A DNA stretch of 64,000 nucleotides from Flavobacteriaceae bacterium YJPT1-3 (GTDB lineage: Bacteria > Bacteroidota > Bacteroidia > Flavobacteriales > Flavobacteriaceae): NCBI GenBank assembly GCA_029866965.1, contig CP123444.1, positions 537,501 through 601,500 of the forward strand, in the 5' to 3' direction. The notes under the pieces were generated by a model. It saw nothing but the letters and a program-made list of their open reading frames with translations. It was not told the origin of the DNA and made no database searches. The position numbers and the translations under genes are program-made. Within the stretch, counting starts at the first letter, position 1, and each line of letters begins with the position of its first letter. Of the stretch, positions 1-10,029 are shown piece after piece.

Positions 1-101
1 TTTCTATTAATTTGCTCGAATCCTTCGAAATAAATCACAACCCTACCCCTTAATTAAAAAAAGTAAAACCGTGAAGTATCTCTCGTATTCTTTTGTGTTT
101 A

Positions 102-117
102 CAATATGTCAATGAAC
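102..117 (-). promoter_or_regulatory. boxA-like antitermination site before 23S
   Basis: On the minus strand this reads GTTCATTGACATATTG, the same 16 bases found in the 16S leader at 2692-2707. Its position after tRNA-Ala and before the 23S gene (outside the window), and its repetition in both leaders, fit a boxA/NusB-type antitermination site of an rRNA operon. The match is seen directly; the role is inferred from position and from conserved Bacteroidota rRNA leaders. A degenerate copy lacking one base lies near 426-440, before tRNA-Ala. Confidence 0.5.
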
Positions 118-181
118 GTTACCAAAATGTAAGCTTTCGGAGTGCTACCTTACGGTAGCCAACCTCAAACTCCCATCTTGA

Positions 182-270
182 AAGACTTTTAAAAATTACT
201 CCCTTCTCAAAAACCAATCAAGCAAGCTCGTTGCTTTTTGATTCGGTCATAATCCCTCTTTAAAAGTCTT
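182..270 (-). other. ITS stem-loop between tRNA-Ala and 23S
   Basis: Positions 182-193 and 259-270 are perfect 12-bp inverted repeats (AAGACTTTTAAA / TTTAAAAGTCTT). Inside them is a second, bulged hairpin around 216-243. In the transcript this folds directly after tRNA-Ala and before 23S, so it is probably a processing stem of the rRNA precursor. The rest of 1-275 is AT-rich internal transcribed spacer with no gene visible. Confidence 0.55.
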
Positions 271-275
271 ATCTG

Positions 276-349
276 TGGAGAATATCGGAGTCGAACCGAT
301 GACCTCCTGCGTGCAAGGCAGGCGCTCTAGCCAGCTGAGCTAATCCCCC
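276..349 (-). tRNA. tRNA-Ala (anticodon UGC)
   Basis: The 74-nt sequence folds as a standard cloverleaf: acceptor GGGGGAT pairs with ATTCTCC and contains the G3:U70 pair that marks tRNA-Ala. The anticodon stem CTGCC/GGCAG... encloses TGC, and the T arm contains GGTTCGACTCC. The CCA end is not encoded. It lies in the rRNA spacer, in the common bacterial order 16S - Ile - Ala - 23S, and is transcribed with the operon. Confidence 0.96.
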
Positions 350-475
350 GTCTTCTAAAAGCAGCTAACCAGTTATTAGTTAACAGTACTTATAACGGCT
401 ACTCAACCTCTAAAATTTCCCTATTCAATATGTAATGAACATGTACTCCTTCGCCAAGGCTACGAAGTACCTGCG

Positions 476-724
476 GTAGTCTCAGGCAGACTTACGCCAA
501 AGGCGCATAAACTTCTCGTCATGCCTTTCGACAGTAGTCTCAGGCAGACTTACGCCAAAGGCGCATAAACTTCTCGTCATGCCTTTCGACAGTAGTCTCA
601 GGCAGACTTACGCCAAAGGCGCATAAACTTCTCGTCATGCCTTTCGACAGTAGTCTCAGGCAGACTTACGCCAAAGGCGCATAAACTTCTCGTCATGCCT
701 TTCGACAGTAGTCTCAGGCAGACT
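476..724. repeat. 58-bp tandem repeat containing the tRNA-Ile 3' end
   Basis: Four head-to-tail units with a period of exactly 58 bp begin at 481, 539, 597 and 655, and the array runs into the real 3' end of tRNA-Ile at 709-724. Each unit therefore carries a copy of the last ~15 bases of tRNA-Ile (AGTCTCAGGCAGACT on the plus strand), plus a short hairpin (ACGCC aaa GGCGC) and a spacer. The units look identical, which suggests recent expansion by slippage or unequal crossover. All of it lies in the spacer between tRNA-Ala and tRNA-Ile. Confidence 0.95.
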
Positions 725-782
725 CGAACTGCCGACCTCTACATTATCAGTGTAGCGCTCTAACCAGCTGAGCTATGAGACT
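709..782 (-). tRNA. tRNA-Ile (anticodon GAU)
   Basis: The 74-nt cloverleaf has a perfect 7-bp acceptor stem (AGTCTCA with TGAGACT), the D arm AGCTCAGCTGGTTAGAGC, anticodon stem CTACA/TGTAG around CTGATAA (anticodon GAT) and T stem GGCAG/CTGCC. No CCA is encoded. A hairpin CTGTTTC-TAGT-GAAACAG (781-798) abuts its 5' end and may guide maturation. Its 3' end is duplicated four times in the neighbouring 58-bp array. Confidence 0.96.
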
Positions 783-840
783 GTTTCTAGTGAAACAGTA
801 CAACACCCCCTTCGCTCCCGAATCGCTTTCGCTCTCGGGA
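781..840 (-). other. Two hairpins in the 16S to tRNA-Ile spacer
   Basis: The hairpins are CTGTTTC/GAAACAG at 781-798 and TCCCGA/TCGGGA at 816-840. A further short copy of the tRNA-Ile 5' end (TATGAGACTG) follows near 844-853. The whole 783-1056 stretch is transcribed spacer; no gene is visible in it. Confidence 0.45.
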
Positions 841-934
841 CAGGTATGAGACTGTCCCTGTAGATCATTTAGCCTTCTCTTTTTAAAAAAAAGAAGGCCA
901 AATAACTATCTACAATGTCTTGATTGACAAATCC

Positions 935-961
935 TAAAAACAAATCCCACAAACAGACGAT
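935..961 (-). other. 3' arm of the 16S processing stem
   Basis: This stretch can pair, with a few gaps, with 2650-2680 in the 16S leader (for example CAAACAGACGAT against ATCG-CTGTTTG). The two arms flank the 16S gene, as do the RNase III processing stems of bacterial pre-16S rRNA. The complementarity is visible by eye; cleavage by RNase III is inferred. Confidence 0.5.
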
Positions 962-1056
962 AATCTCTTATCATCACAAACTCTCGTTAAGAAATAGTCT
1001 TACACTTCCCAATTGTGTTATCTGCTACCGCTATAAGAAGGGTAGCAAAAGCTCTA

Positions 1057-2586
<1,530 letters not shown>

Positions 2587-2649
2587 TGTCTTATATATCT
2601 CTCCACAATTAAAAAAAAGTCTATCTCCAAAAGCTCATAAAACGAAATC

Positions 2650-2680
2650 ATCGCTGTTTGTTGGTTTGTTTTGTTTTTAT
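2650..2680 (-). other. 5' arm of the 16S processing stem
   Basis: This is the partner of 935-961: the G/T-rich stretch (CTGTTTGTTGG...) is complementary to the A/C-rich stretch downstream of 16S. It lies about 65-95 nt upstream of the mature 5' end. Confidence 0.5.
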
Positions 2681-2691
2681 TCTCTGTCAAT

Positions 2692-2707
2692 CAATATGTC
2701 AATGAAC
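2692..2707 (-). promoter_or_regulatory. boxA-like antitermination site in 16S leader
   Basis: The minus-strand sequence GTTCATTGACATATTG is identical to the copy before the 23S gene (102-117). Its location in the leader, between promoter and 16S, supports an rRNA antitermination role. Confidence 0.5.
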
Positions 2708-2848
2708 CAAAGTATCTCTCTTTAAAAAAAAATACTCCTCTTGTCAAGTACAAGGGAATCGAACCCTCAATCCTAATATCACCAGATTACTCTTCTTTAC
2801 TATTCTTCCTATGAACGTCACTCCCAAACCCCTGCCTGAAAGCGGGTG

Positions 2849-2881
2849 CAAATATACAGCAACTAATTTCTTTCTGCCAAA
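2849..2881 (-). promoter_or_regulatory. rRNA operon promoter, Bacteroidota type
   Basis: A perfect -7 element TATATTTG (2849-2856) and a -33 element TTTG (2878-2881) are separated by 21 bases, matching the TTTG/TAnnTTTG consensus for the Bacteroidota primary sigma factor. An A/T-rich tract (2883-2912) lies just upstream and could act as an UP-like element. Transcription would start near 2842, giving a leader of about 255 nt before 16S. Confidence 0.85.
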
Positions 2882-2912
2882 CAAAAATGGAGGAAAAATT
2901 TAATTTTTTTTC

Positions 2913-3177
2913 GATCTATTTCTAACCCGCTGATTTACTAGCGCTAGACACATTCTAAAAATCAATTTGGAGGCCCATTGGATCATTCGATCATTGAAAG
3001 TGTATTCGTTTTTGTTGGCGAAAACGTCGATTACGATCTGATCTACTTTCAAAAACAGTCCGGTAGGCATCATCATACAATCATCCTACGGAGCAGGGAT
3101 AGCAGCCAATTACCTCCTGCCGGAGGTCTCCGGCAGGCGTAATGCGAATAGCCCGGTGCCCGATACGGGCAGCTCCC
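2913..3177. other. Intergenic region with an inverted repeat
   Basis: There is no convincing gene between the rRNA promoter and the porin. An imperfect palindrome, CTCCTGCCGGAGGTCTCCGGCAGG (about 3114-3137), lies here. It resembles the GC-rich element at 17029-17085, and either could be a REP-like element or part of a terminator for the porin. A 58-codon minus-strand open frame (ending near 2900) was considered and not accepted. Confidence 0.35.
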
Positions 3178-5151
3178 CTATAAAAAGAAATTCCAGACGA
3201 TCCCAAATCGAAGATTGAAATCGCGGTAGGGATAGCCCGGTGCACTGAAGAAGTCATTCCCGGTAAAGGGACTGTTGAAGTGCTCGGCTTTAATAAAGAT
3301 CCGGGTTTGCCTCACCTTCATGTTGAAGAAAAAATCCAGCAATGGAAAGGCGCCTAACTTTTGTTCGTTTTGTGTGTAAAATTCAGCGAGCACCGGATCG
3401 TAGGCATCCATAGAATAGGTTGAGAAATAGGAAGCCGTAAAACCGGTTTGCACAAAAAGGGCGTCTTTAAACCAACGGTCGGTAAAATATAAGGTACCTC
3501 TTCCCAAAAATTCAGGCACATTAAAAACGCCTTCACCTTCAGCCACATTTTGATAGGTCAGACGCGTATCGAGTCCGAATTTCCCCCATTTCAAATCCTT
3601 GTGTACGGTCAGGCTCAAGTAATTTACCGTGCCGTTGAACTGTTGTGACTGTACCAGGGAATCCGTGCCCACCTCAGCAAAATAAGCATGATTGAGAATA
3701 GTTCTCCAGCGTAGGTCTGCGTTGACCCACTTGGGCAGTTCCGCTTTGAATTCCAGATTCACCGTTTGCACATTGTCATATTCATTCAAATGGTACCAAT
3801 TGTAGTTGATATAATCACTTTGATACAAAAGATGATTGTAATTAGCCGGCCTGGAAGTCCACGAAGCCCTGGCATCAAGGGCGTTTAAGGAATCCAGCTG
3901 AATCTTTGCCTGGGCCTGAAGTCGGTTACTGTCATACAAGCCGGCAACAGCCGTTTCGGCCTCCGCTTCAAAAGCAAATCCCTTGTATTGCTTTTTATAA
4001 TTGGCTCCCACTAACAGGGTATAATCAGAAATCCCGCTGGGCACCCGTTCATCAGTCCCATCACCATCCGCATCGCTAATGAATACTGAGTTATACCCAT
4101 ACTCAAAATTGACCAGGGTGGAAAACAGCCCCAATTGTCCCAGCAAAGGATTGGACCACGACAGGCTAAGGGTGTTCTGCAGGGTTTCCAAATCCACCCG
4201 GTCTTTTAAATTGTTGGTCTGTAAGGATGGACCGAATAAGGCGGAGGGACTCGTTTGCTCAAAACGGTAGAATTGATCCTCAAACTGCATGACATGCCCC
4301 AGAGACAGGGTATTCGTAGTGACCGAGTCTTTAGGCTGTACTAATTTATAGCTGTGATTGACGTAGAAACGCTGTCCATCGAGGGTATTGCCTGCATCTT
4401 CAAAATTCACCGTAAGTCGTGCCCGATCGTCAAATTCGCCAAACCCACTGCGGAACTGTTCCAGGGCCAGATCGCTCAAGCCTCCATTTTCCTGATTAAA
4501 CAGGTCTTGGGCAACCCAGTGGGCCAACACCTCGTAGCGCTCATTTTCTGTACGGTAATTGAAGGTAAACCGGTAATTTCCTGAGCTGGTCAGGGCATTC
4601 TGATACTTCCCCAAACTACGCACCCCTTTGTAAGCAATGCTGAAATTGAACCTGGGTGAAAGGTTCATCGTAAAAAAGGCATCCAATTGCTGCCCCTGCT
4701 CAAAGGCACTTCGGTAATAGAGTTCTGTCAGCGGAGTGGGCACTTCATAATAATAGATATCGTTGACATCCATATAGTTAAAATGACGGGCCTGAGCACC
4801 AAACAAGGGTAAGCTCGTACCGCTGTTGTAATCTTTGATCAAACGGTTATGGGTCTGTCCGGTATTGGCAAAGGGCAATAAGCCGTAGCGATCTTTGCGA
4901 AGGTAATTGAATTGATAATCTTTAGCCATGGTCAATGAGGTATCCACGTAAGTGGTATCTCTTTGAATGGACACGATCTTGTAATCCCGAACCGGAGGTC
5001 TGTTAAAATCTTCAATCTTCCGGGAAGTGGGGTTCCCTCTATTTTGACGGTTATTGCTGTTGAGGGGTCGATCTTGCGATCTACTCAGTACTTGCGCATC
5101 ACTCCCCCAGGTGAATAGGACTAAGATAACAAGCAAAAGGAGCTGTCGCAT
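3178..5151 (-). CDS. Putative outer-membrane porin (PF14121 type)
   Basis: The product has 657 residues with a signal peptide (MRQLLLLVILVLFTWGSDAQ, cleaved after DAQ), a short polar linker, and then a long series of alternating hydrophobic/polar strands with many Tyr, Asn and Phe. It ends in ...GIVWNFFL, the terminal aromatic residue expected for a BAM-inserted beta-barrel. The family is known in Bacteroidota as 'putative porin'; substrate is unknown. It is transcribed away from rnhB, and a -7 element TAAATTTG lies 18 nt before the start. The porin/rnhB pairing is common in the group. The function is assigned from overall resemblance, not from a catalytic motif. Confidence 0.8.
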   Translation of the reverse strand: MRQLLLLVILVLFTWGSDAQVLSRSQDRPLNSNNRQNRGNPTSRKIEDFNRPPVRDYKIVSIQRDTTYVDTSLTMAKDYQFNYLRKDRYGLLPFANTGQTHNRLIKDYNSGTSLPLFGAQARHFNYMDVNDIYYYEVPTPLTELYYRSAFEQGQQLDAFFTMNLSPRFNFSIAYKGVRSLGKYQNALTSSGNYRFTFNYRTENERYEVLAHWVAQDLFNQENGGLSDLALEQFRSGFGEFDDRARLTVNFEDAGNTLDGQRFYVNHSYKLVQPKDSVTTNTLSLGHVMQFEDQFYRFEQTSPSALFGPSLQTNNLKDRVDLETLQNTLSLSWSNPLLGQLGLFSTLVNFEYGYNSVFISDADGDGTDERVPSGISDYTLLVGANYKKQYKGFAFEAEAETAVAGLYDSNRLQAQAKIQLDSLNALDARASWTSRPANYNHLLYQSDYINYNWYHLNEYDNVQTVNLEFKAELPKWVNADLRWRTILNHAYFAEVGTDSLVQSQQFNGTVNYLSLTVHKDLKWGKFGLDTRLTYQNVAEGEGVFNVPEFLGRGTLYFTDRWFKDALFVQTGFTASYFSTYSMDAYDPVLAEFYTQNEQKLGAFPLLDFFFNMKVRQTRIFIKAEHFNSPFTGNDFFSAPGYPYRDFNLRFGIVWNFFL

Positions 5152-5168
5152 GAATTTTAATTAGGGGA

Positions 5169-5176
5169 CAAATTTA
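5169..5176 (-). promoter_or_regulatory. -7 element for the porin gene
   Basis: The minus-strand octamer TAAATTTG matches TAnnTTTG perfectly, 18 nt before the porin ATG. The -33 element is weak (CTTTA about 21 nt upstream). Confidence 0.5.
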
Positions 5177-5214
5177 GTTTTTTCTTTCTGCAAACCTTAA
5201 AGACTGACAGACTC

Positions 5215-5245
5215 TTGAGCTTCTGACTCCAGATTTCTATTTTTA
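5215..5245 (+). promoter_or_regulatory. rnhB promoter, apparently leaderless
   Basis: TTG (5215-5217), a 20-nt spacer and TATTTTTA (5238-5245, 7 of 8 to TAnnTTTG) end 4 nt before the ATG at 5250. With normal spacing the transcript would start at or next to the start codon. Confidence 0.55.
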
Positions 5246-5249
5246 GGCC

Positions 5250-5849
5250 ATGTTAGCGGTACACTATCATGATTCCCTGCTCGAATGTGGCGTAGACGAA
5301 GCCGGCCGGGGCTGTTTGGCAGGCCCGGTGACTGCTGCTGCCGTAATCTTACCTGCCGATTTTTCTCATCCTTTCCTCAACGACAGTAAACAATTGTCTG
5401 CTACTAAACGCGAGGAATTGGTTCCTATTATCAAAAAAGAAGCGGTGGCCTATCATATTGAGCATGTATTTATGGAAGAAATCCAATCGCTCAATATCTT
5501 ATGGGCCGCCATTGAGGCCATGCATCGCTGTATTCAGCAGCTTCCGGTGCAACCGGAACACATTGCGGTAGACGGGAATCGCTTTAAACCCTACCCCAAT
5601 ATTCCGCATCAATGCATCATCAAAGGGGATGGAAAATACCTCAATATTGCAGCGGCCTCCATCCTGGCAAAAACAGAGCGGGACGCTTTTATGTTGGCTA
5701 TCGATCAGGAATATCCTGCCTACGACTGGAAGCATAATAAGGGTTACCCCACCGCCAAGCACCGTCAGGCCTTGCGGAAGCACGGCAGCACCCCCTACCA
5801 TCGCCAAGGTTTCAAGCTGCTTCCTGAGCAATTCAAACTGCCGCTCTAG
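5250..5849 (+). CDS. rnhB: Ribonuclease HII
   Basis: This enzyme cleaves the RNA strand of RNA/DNA hybrids and nicks 5' of single ribonucleotides in DNA, in the cytoplasm. The 199 residues match the usual length. The N-terminal motif GVDEAGRGCLAGPV supplies the first metal ligands (Asp16, Glu17). The motifs NDSKQLS and AVDGNRF follow and supply a further Asp near residue 108, and KGDGKYLNIAAASILAKTERD is the conserved central block. The start is the only ATG ahead of the first conserved motif. It is divergent from the porin and followed, after 83 nt, by an exported lipoprotein with its own -7 element, so it may be monocistronic. Confidence 0.97.
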   Translation: MLAVHYHDSLLECGVDEAGRGCLAGPVTAAAVILPADFSHPFLNDSKQLSATKREELVPIIKKEAVAYHIEHVFMEEIQSLNILWAAIEAMHRCIQQLPVQPEHIAVDGNRFKPYPNIPHQCIIKGDGKYLNIAAASILAKTERDAFMLAIDQEYPAYDWKHNKGYPTAKHRQALRKHGSTPYHRQGFKLLPEQFKLPL

Positions 5850-5909
5850 TTGTTGAGAAACCGTAAATAACTATCTACCTCCATTAGCCGGGCGGGCACT
5901 TCAAGATTT

Positions 5910-5917
5910 TACCTTTG
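5910..5917 (+). promoter_or_regulatory. -7 element for the propeller lipoprotein
   Basis: TACCTTTG matches TAnnTTTG perfectly and ends 15 nt before the ATG at 5933. No convincing -33 TTG at the right distance was found. Confidence 0.45.
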
Positions 5918-5932
5918 CGAAAACACGGCACC

Positions 5933-8413
5933 ATGAAGAAACTATTGATCTTGTTCTCCATCCTGATTGTGTTGGTCGCCTGTAGTGCACCCGAGAACCA
6001 ATCGTCGGAACTGATCGCCTTCATTCCTGACAAGACGGCTCTTTTTGTTAAGACCAATGATCTTCAAGGGCTACAGGATAAAATTAAAAATCATCCTTTT
6101 TTTCAAACCCTCGCCGCTACTGATCTGGCCGATTATTTCAGTGAAACTGCAGCTACGGCCTCGCAATTCACCGGAGATGATCCAGCACTGCTTACCTATA
6201 CATTATTGGGTAAAAACGATCTGGATTTCACCTTTATCAGCGAACGGGAGCTCAGCCGCGACAGTAGTTTTGTCGCCACAGATACGCTCAACTACAATGG
6301 CACCAACATATGGATTCAAGACGGTAACTCCCCACTTTATCTGACCCAACTGTCTAAGATCACCCTGGGCAGTTCTTCCCAACTACTTATTGAAAATGCG
6401 ATCAGATCGTTTAACTCGGGTCAATTGAACGAAGACGAACACTTAGCTAAAATTTACCGCAGCGCCAGCAACAGCTCGCCGGCCTCCTTATTTATCAAAG
6501 GCACTGCCGTAGCTGAACTGTGGCAATTGGCCTTTCCACACTATCAGGGTAAATCAATGAGCAACACCTTTGACTGGCTGCTACTCGATTTGGAGGACAC
6601 GATGGATCAGGCGCATTTGCAGGGCGTATTGTTGACCAAGAAATCGGATCGTTTGCACCTTTTTGAAAAAAATACCCCAAAAACCTATTCCACGGCAACA
6701 GTCACGCCTTCTTCAGCAACCCAAATGACGGCCATCACCTATACTTCTTCTGAACAACTTCGGCAATATATAGGCGTACAACAACAAGCCGATCTGAAAA
6801 CATTCACCTTGCCCCAGCAAGACCTGCTGAATGCTGTGGATGAGCTAGGAAGTATCCGCCTGACTAGCGGAGAATTGCTTGCTTTACATGCGACGGACAT
6901 CATCGAAGCACGGAGCGCCTTGAAGACTATCGAAGAGCCTATGGAGTCGTTCCGGGAAGTTCCGCTCTATCGATTTCCGGATTCTAGCGCTTTCGCGAAA
7001 GCGTTCTCAGGCTTGATCGAACTCCCGGTGGTTCGCTATCATGCCTATTTAAATGAGCATCTCCTGTTCGCGGATAGCGAAGCCACCTTAAAAACCGTGA
7101 TCGCCAACGTACTGAATCATACGGTCTGGCAGCAAGATCCTGCTTTTAAAGAATTTACAGAGTCGATGAGCGATGCCGCCAGTTGGACCACCATTTACCG
7201 TGCTGAGGGATTGAAGGGTCAATTGGGTAACTGGGTGGATGACAAACAGAAAAAGCAAATAAAGCAACTGAACTGGGAAGACTATCCCTATATAGGCTTT
7301 CAGTTGATCCAAGACGACCAATTCATGCACCTAAATGTGCTCGCCCGTAAAAACACAGCCGAATCACAGAAAGGAACAGTGACCCAGCTGGCCAGTACCA
7401 CGCTACAAGCACCCTTGAGTAAAACACCTCTTCTGGTAAAGAATCACCGGACTAAAGGTATGGATGTGGTGGTACAAGACCTCAATAACACCCTCTATTT
7501 GATCAGCAACAGAGGCAAGATCTTGTGGAAGAAAGACTTAGATGGAGCCATTCTGGGAAATATCCACCAGGTGGACCTCTATAAAAACGGTCGATTGCAA
7601 TTAGCATTCGCCACACCGAATACCTTCTATATACTCGATCGCAATGGTGAAGAGGTTGCCCCCTTCCCGATGCGCTTTAGTGATGCGGTAACCCAGCCGT
7701 TGGCCGTCTTTGACTATGACGGTAATCGTAATTACCGCTTTGTCATCATTCAGGATAAGAACGTATTCATGTATGATCGGGATGCCAAGCGGGTCACCGG
7801 ATTCACTTATGATAAAGCGCCAGATCCTGTCATTCAACCGGCGCGACATCTACGAATCAAGAACAAAGATTATATCCTGTTAGCTTTAGCCTCCGGAACT
7901 TTGGAGATCTTAAGCCGCACGGGTACCACACGGGTTCCTGTGGATGCGAAGATCGATTTTGGTGAGGCGGTAGTATTTGAGGACGGTACTCAATTCATCA
8001 CCTACGATGTTAATGGTAACCTGATCAGCATTAACGACAAAGGTGGGATGAGCAAGGTTCCATCCGGTTTGGGGAGCACAGCACAGGTCATGGAAGCCCT
8101 TCCAGCCGCAGAGCCTGATTTTCTGGTGGTGCTGCAGGATGAACTTCTGAAAATCGGAACGCAAGAGGTCACCATACCCCTGGGTCGTTACACCGCACCC
8201 CGGCTGTTCAAAGTAGCGACCCAATGGTATATTGCTCTGACGAATCTGGATGATAATCAGGTCTACGTTTACGATCAAAACGGAAAGCTACTTCCTGGAT
8301 TTCCGGTTTATGGGAGCTCAGGAGCTTCCGTCGGTTTTCTGCAACGCAATGGCAATCTCGGTTTTACAGTGCAAGGAGAATCAGATACGGTGTTGATCTA
8401 TCAGATCAATTAG
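5933..8413 (+). CDS. Exported lipoprotein with C-terminal propeller-like repeats
   Basis: The preferred start is the ATG at 5933, giving 826 residues; an ATG six codons upstream would put charged residues before the signal. The signal peptide ends at the lipobox LVACS, so it should be a lipoprotein. The N-terminal ~480 residues recall DUF3352-type proteins (FIPDKTALFVKTNDL...). The C-terminal ~320 residues contain spaced blocks such as LYLISNRGKILWKKDLDG, FYILDRNGEEVAPFPMRF and VYVYDQNGKLLPGFPVYG, typical of beta-propeller or FG-GAP/PQQ-like blades. Function unknown. One copy of CGCTTTCGCGAAAGCG (6988-7003) lies in frame and encodes AFAKA. Confidence 0.7.
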   Translation: MKKLLILFSILIVLVACSAPENQSSELIAFIPDKTALFVKTNDLQGLQDKIKNHPFFQTLAATDLADYFSETAATASQFTGDDPALLTYTLLGKNDLDFTFISERELSRDSSFVATDTLNYNGTNIWIQDGNSPLYLTQLSKITLGSSSQLLIENAIRSFNSGQLNEDEHLAKIYRSASNSSPASLFIKGTAVAELWQLAFPHYQGKSMSNTFDWLLLDLEDTMDQAHLQGVLLTKKSDRLHLFEKNTPKTYSTATVTPSSATQMTAITYTSSEQLRQYIGVQQQADLKTFTLPQQDLLNAVDELGSIRLTSGELLALHATDIIEARSALKTIEEPMESFREVPLYRFPDSSAFAKAFSGLIELPVVRYHAYLNEHLLFADSEATLKTVIANVLNHTVWQQDPAFKEFTESMSDAASWTTIYRAEGLKGQLGNWVDDKQKKQIKQLNWEDYPYIGFQLIQDDQFMHLNVLARKNTAESQKGTVTQLASTTLQAPLSKTPLLVKNHRTKGMDVVVQDLNNTLYLISNRGKILWKKDLDGAILGNIHQVDLYKNGRLQLAFATPNTFYILDRNGEEVAPFPMRFSDAVTQPLAVFDYDGNRNYRFVIIQDKNVFMYDRDAKRVTGFTYDKAPDPVIQPARHLRIKNKDYILLALASGTLEILSRTGTTRVPVDAKIDFGEAVVFEDGTQFITYDVNGNLISINDKGGMSKVPSGLGSTAQVMEALPAAEPDFLVVLQDELLKIGTQEVTIPLGRYTAPRLFKVATQWYIALTNLDDNQVYVYDQNGKLLPGFPVYGSSGASVGFLQRNGNLGFTVQGESDTVLIYQIN

Positions 8414-8426
8414 GGGTTTTAGCCCC
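8410..8426 (+). terminator. Weak hairpin after the lipoprotein gene
   Basis: AGGGG-TTTTAG-CCCCT starts at the stop codon. There is no U-run, so termination is uncertain. Confidence 0.25.
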
Positions 8427-8517
8427 TGTTGCCGTACTATTCAATTATGTAACTTACACATCTCCATTATCTTACTATAATCTACTTACGGTTAAGGCTT
8501 AAAACGAAGTCATAACT

Positions 8518-10029
8518 ATGAAGAATATTTATCTGGCGGTCATCGCATTATTGGTGATCACACCTCTTTGTGCACAAACAAAAAAGATTAAGCGTCCTTC
8601 AGGTTCTATCGGCGTTTCCAGCGTAGATCAATTTGTTAGTGACAGCTTCCGACTCTACGATAAAGTCTATCGCTACGACGGTTACGCTCAAGCAGGCACA
8701 CCCCTCAGTGATGAAGACATAGATGTTCTGGAAGCAGCTCTGGACGATGTTACAGGATTGTCAGAAGCCGCTCCTCATATGTTGACCGATTTGGACGGTA
8801 TAGGCGCGCTGAAACAGGCCAAAGCCGTGCTTCGAATCAATAGAGCCAAAAAAGCGCTCAAGTACAGCATGGAGACTACTAAACGCTTGCTTGCTGATCA
8901 GATAACAGGAGGCACGAATCCTCAGGAAGATGATCCTTCAAACGATGAAGCCTCTACCTCAGAAAGCCCGATAGAAACTTCAGATCCCGAAGCAGTCAGT
9001 GCATCCTCCGTACCCTCCAGTGGTACCACTTTTAAGATCAATAGCAAATTTGATTTTGTGCCTGGTGATGAACTGCTCTTTTACGACGACTTCAGTCAGG
9101 ATTTCATTGGTGATTTTCCTTCTAAATGGAACACCAACGGCAGTGGAGAAATTGTTACCGTTGACGACAACGATCAACGTTGGCTGCAATTGATTCCGGG
9201 CACGAATACCTATTTTATTCCTCTGATGTCTGAATTACCCGAAGAATACACCATTGAGCTCGATCTTTTAGCATTGGGCATAGACGGAAACACCTCAAGT
9301 ACAGCGCGCCTCCGCATAGCCCTTGATGGGAGTGATGAGTTTCGATTGAAAAATCACGTCTATGTTGCTCTTCCTCTGGTACAATTTATCGCTTCCGGCA
9401 TACAGGTCTATGGAAAAAATACAGGCATCAACAACACCGTTAAAGTAGATGTACGAGACGCTGTTCTCAACCAGCCCCATCTGGCTATAGCCGTTAATAA
9501 GGAGCGCTTGCGTTTTTGGGTGAACGACGAAAAATACATTGACATTCCCAAGTTTCTACCTCCTCAAGGACTGAAAACCTTAAAAATAAGTGTGCTAGGT
9601 ACCAAAACCGGTAAAGAACAAGTCTTGATCAGCAATCTCAAAATAGCGCAGGGAGGCCAGGATTTACGACGCACCTTATTGAACACCGGGAAGGTCTCTA
9701 CCAATGGGATTCTGTTCGCTTCCGGATCGGCTGTCATACAGCCTCAGTCGTACGGTATTCTTCGACAGATTTCGCAAGTACTGAAGCAGGATGAGTCTAT
9801 GCATTTGACCATCATTGGCCATACCGATAGTGATGGAGAGGACGCCGCTAATCTTACGCTTTCGCGAAAGCGGGCTCAGGCTGTCAAACAAGCCTTAATC
9901 GATACCTATCAGGTAGAAGGAGATCGATTGGAAACAGATGGAAAGGGAGAATCGGATCCAGTGACTGCCAACTCCACTGCCGATGGTAAAGCACAAAATC
10001 GCAGAGTAGAATTTATAAAAACCAAATGA
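8518..10029 (+). CDS. OmpA-family outer-membrane/peptidoglycan protein
   Basis: The product has 503 residues: a signal peptide (...LLVITPLCAQ), an N-terminal helical region, a Ser/Thr/Asp/Glu-rich linker (about residues 135-170), a beta-rich middle part like a concanavalin/LamG fold (LLFYDDFSQDFIGDFPSKW...), and a C-terminal OmpA peptidoglycan-binding domain (IIGHTDSDGEDAANLTLSRKRAQAV ... KGESDPVTANSTADGKAQNRRVEF). It should anchor the outer membrane to peptidoglycan. The stop overlaps the next start by 4 bases, so the two are translationally linked. One CGCTTTCGCGAAAGCG copy (9857-9872) encodes LSRKRA within the OmpA domain, in a helix that tolerates it. Confidence 0.85.
   Translation: MKNIYLAVIALLVITPLCAQTKKIKRPSGSIGVSSVDQFVSDSFRLYDKVYRYDGYAQAGTPLSDEDIDVLEAALDDVTGLSEAAPHMLTDLDGIGALKQAKAVLRINRAKKALKYSMETTKRLLADQITGGTNPQEDDPSNDEASTSESPIETSDPEAVSASSVPSSGTTFKINSKFDFVPGDELLFYDDFSQDFIGDFPSKWNTNGSGEIVTVDDNDQRWLQLIPGTNTYFIPLMSELPEEYTIELDLLALGIDGNTSSTARLRIALDGSDEFRLKNHVYVALPLVQFIASGIQVYGKNTGINNTVKVDVRDAVLNQPHLAIAVNKERLRFWVNDEKYIDIPKFLPPQGLKTLKISVLGTKTGKEQVLISNLKIAQGGQDLRRTLLNTGKVSTNGILFASGSAVIQPQSYGILRQISQVLKQDESMHLTIIGHTDSDGEDAANLTLSRKRAQAVKQALIDTYQVEGDRLETDGKGESDPVTANSTADGKAQNRRVEFIKTK

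Noticed and set aside
2740-2780. tRNA-like T-arm (GAGGGTTCGATTCCCTT on the minus strand) in the rRNA leader.
   Set aside because: No anticodon arm or complementary acceptor strand is found at the proper distance; it is not a complete tRNA, perhaps only a chance or degenerate remnant.
2900-3078. Minus-strand frame of about 58 codons (MMMPTGLFLKVDQIVIDVFANK...) upstream of the rRNA promoter.
   Set aside because: It runs into the promoter's A/T tract, has no promoter or recognised family, and the plus strand is also open. It could be a decayed gene fragment, but nothing supports it.
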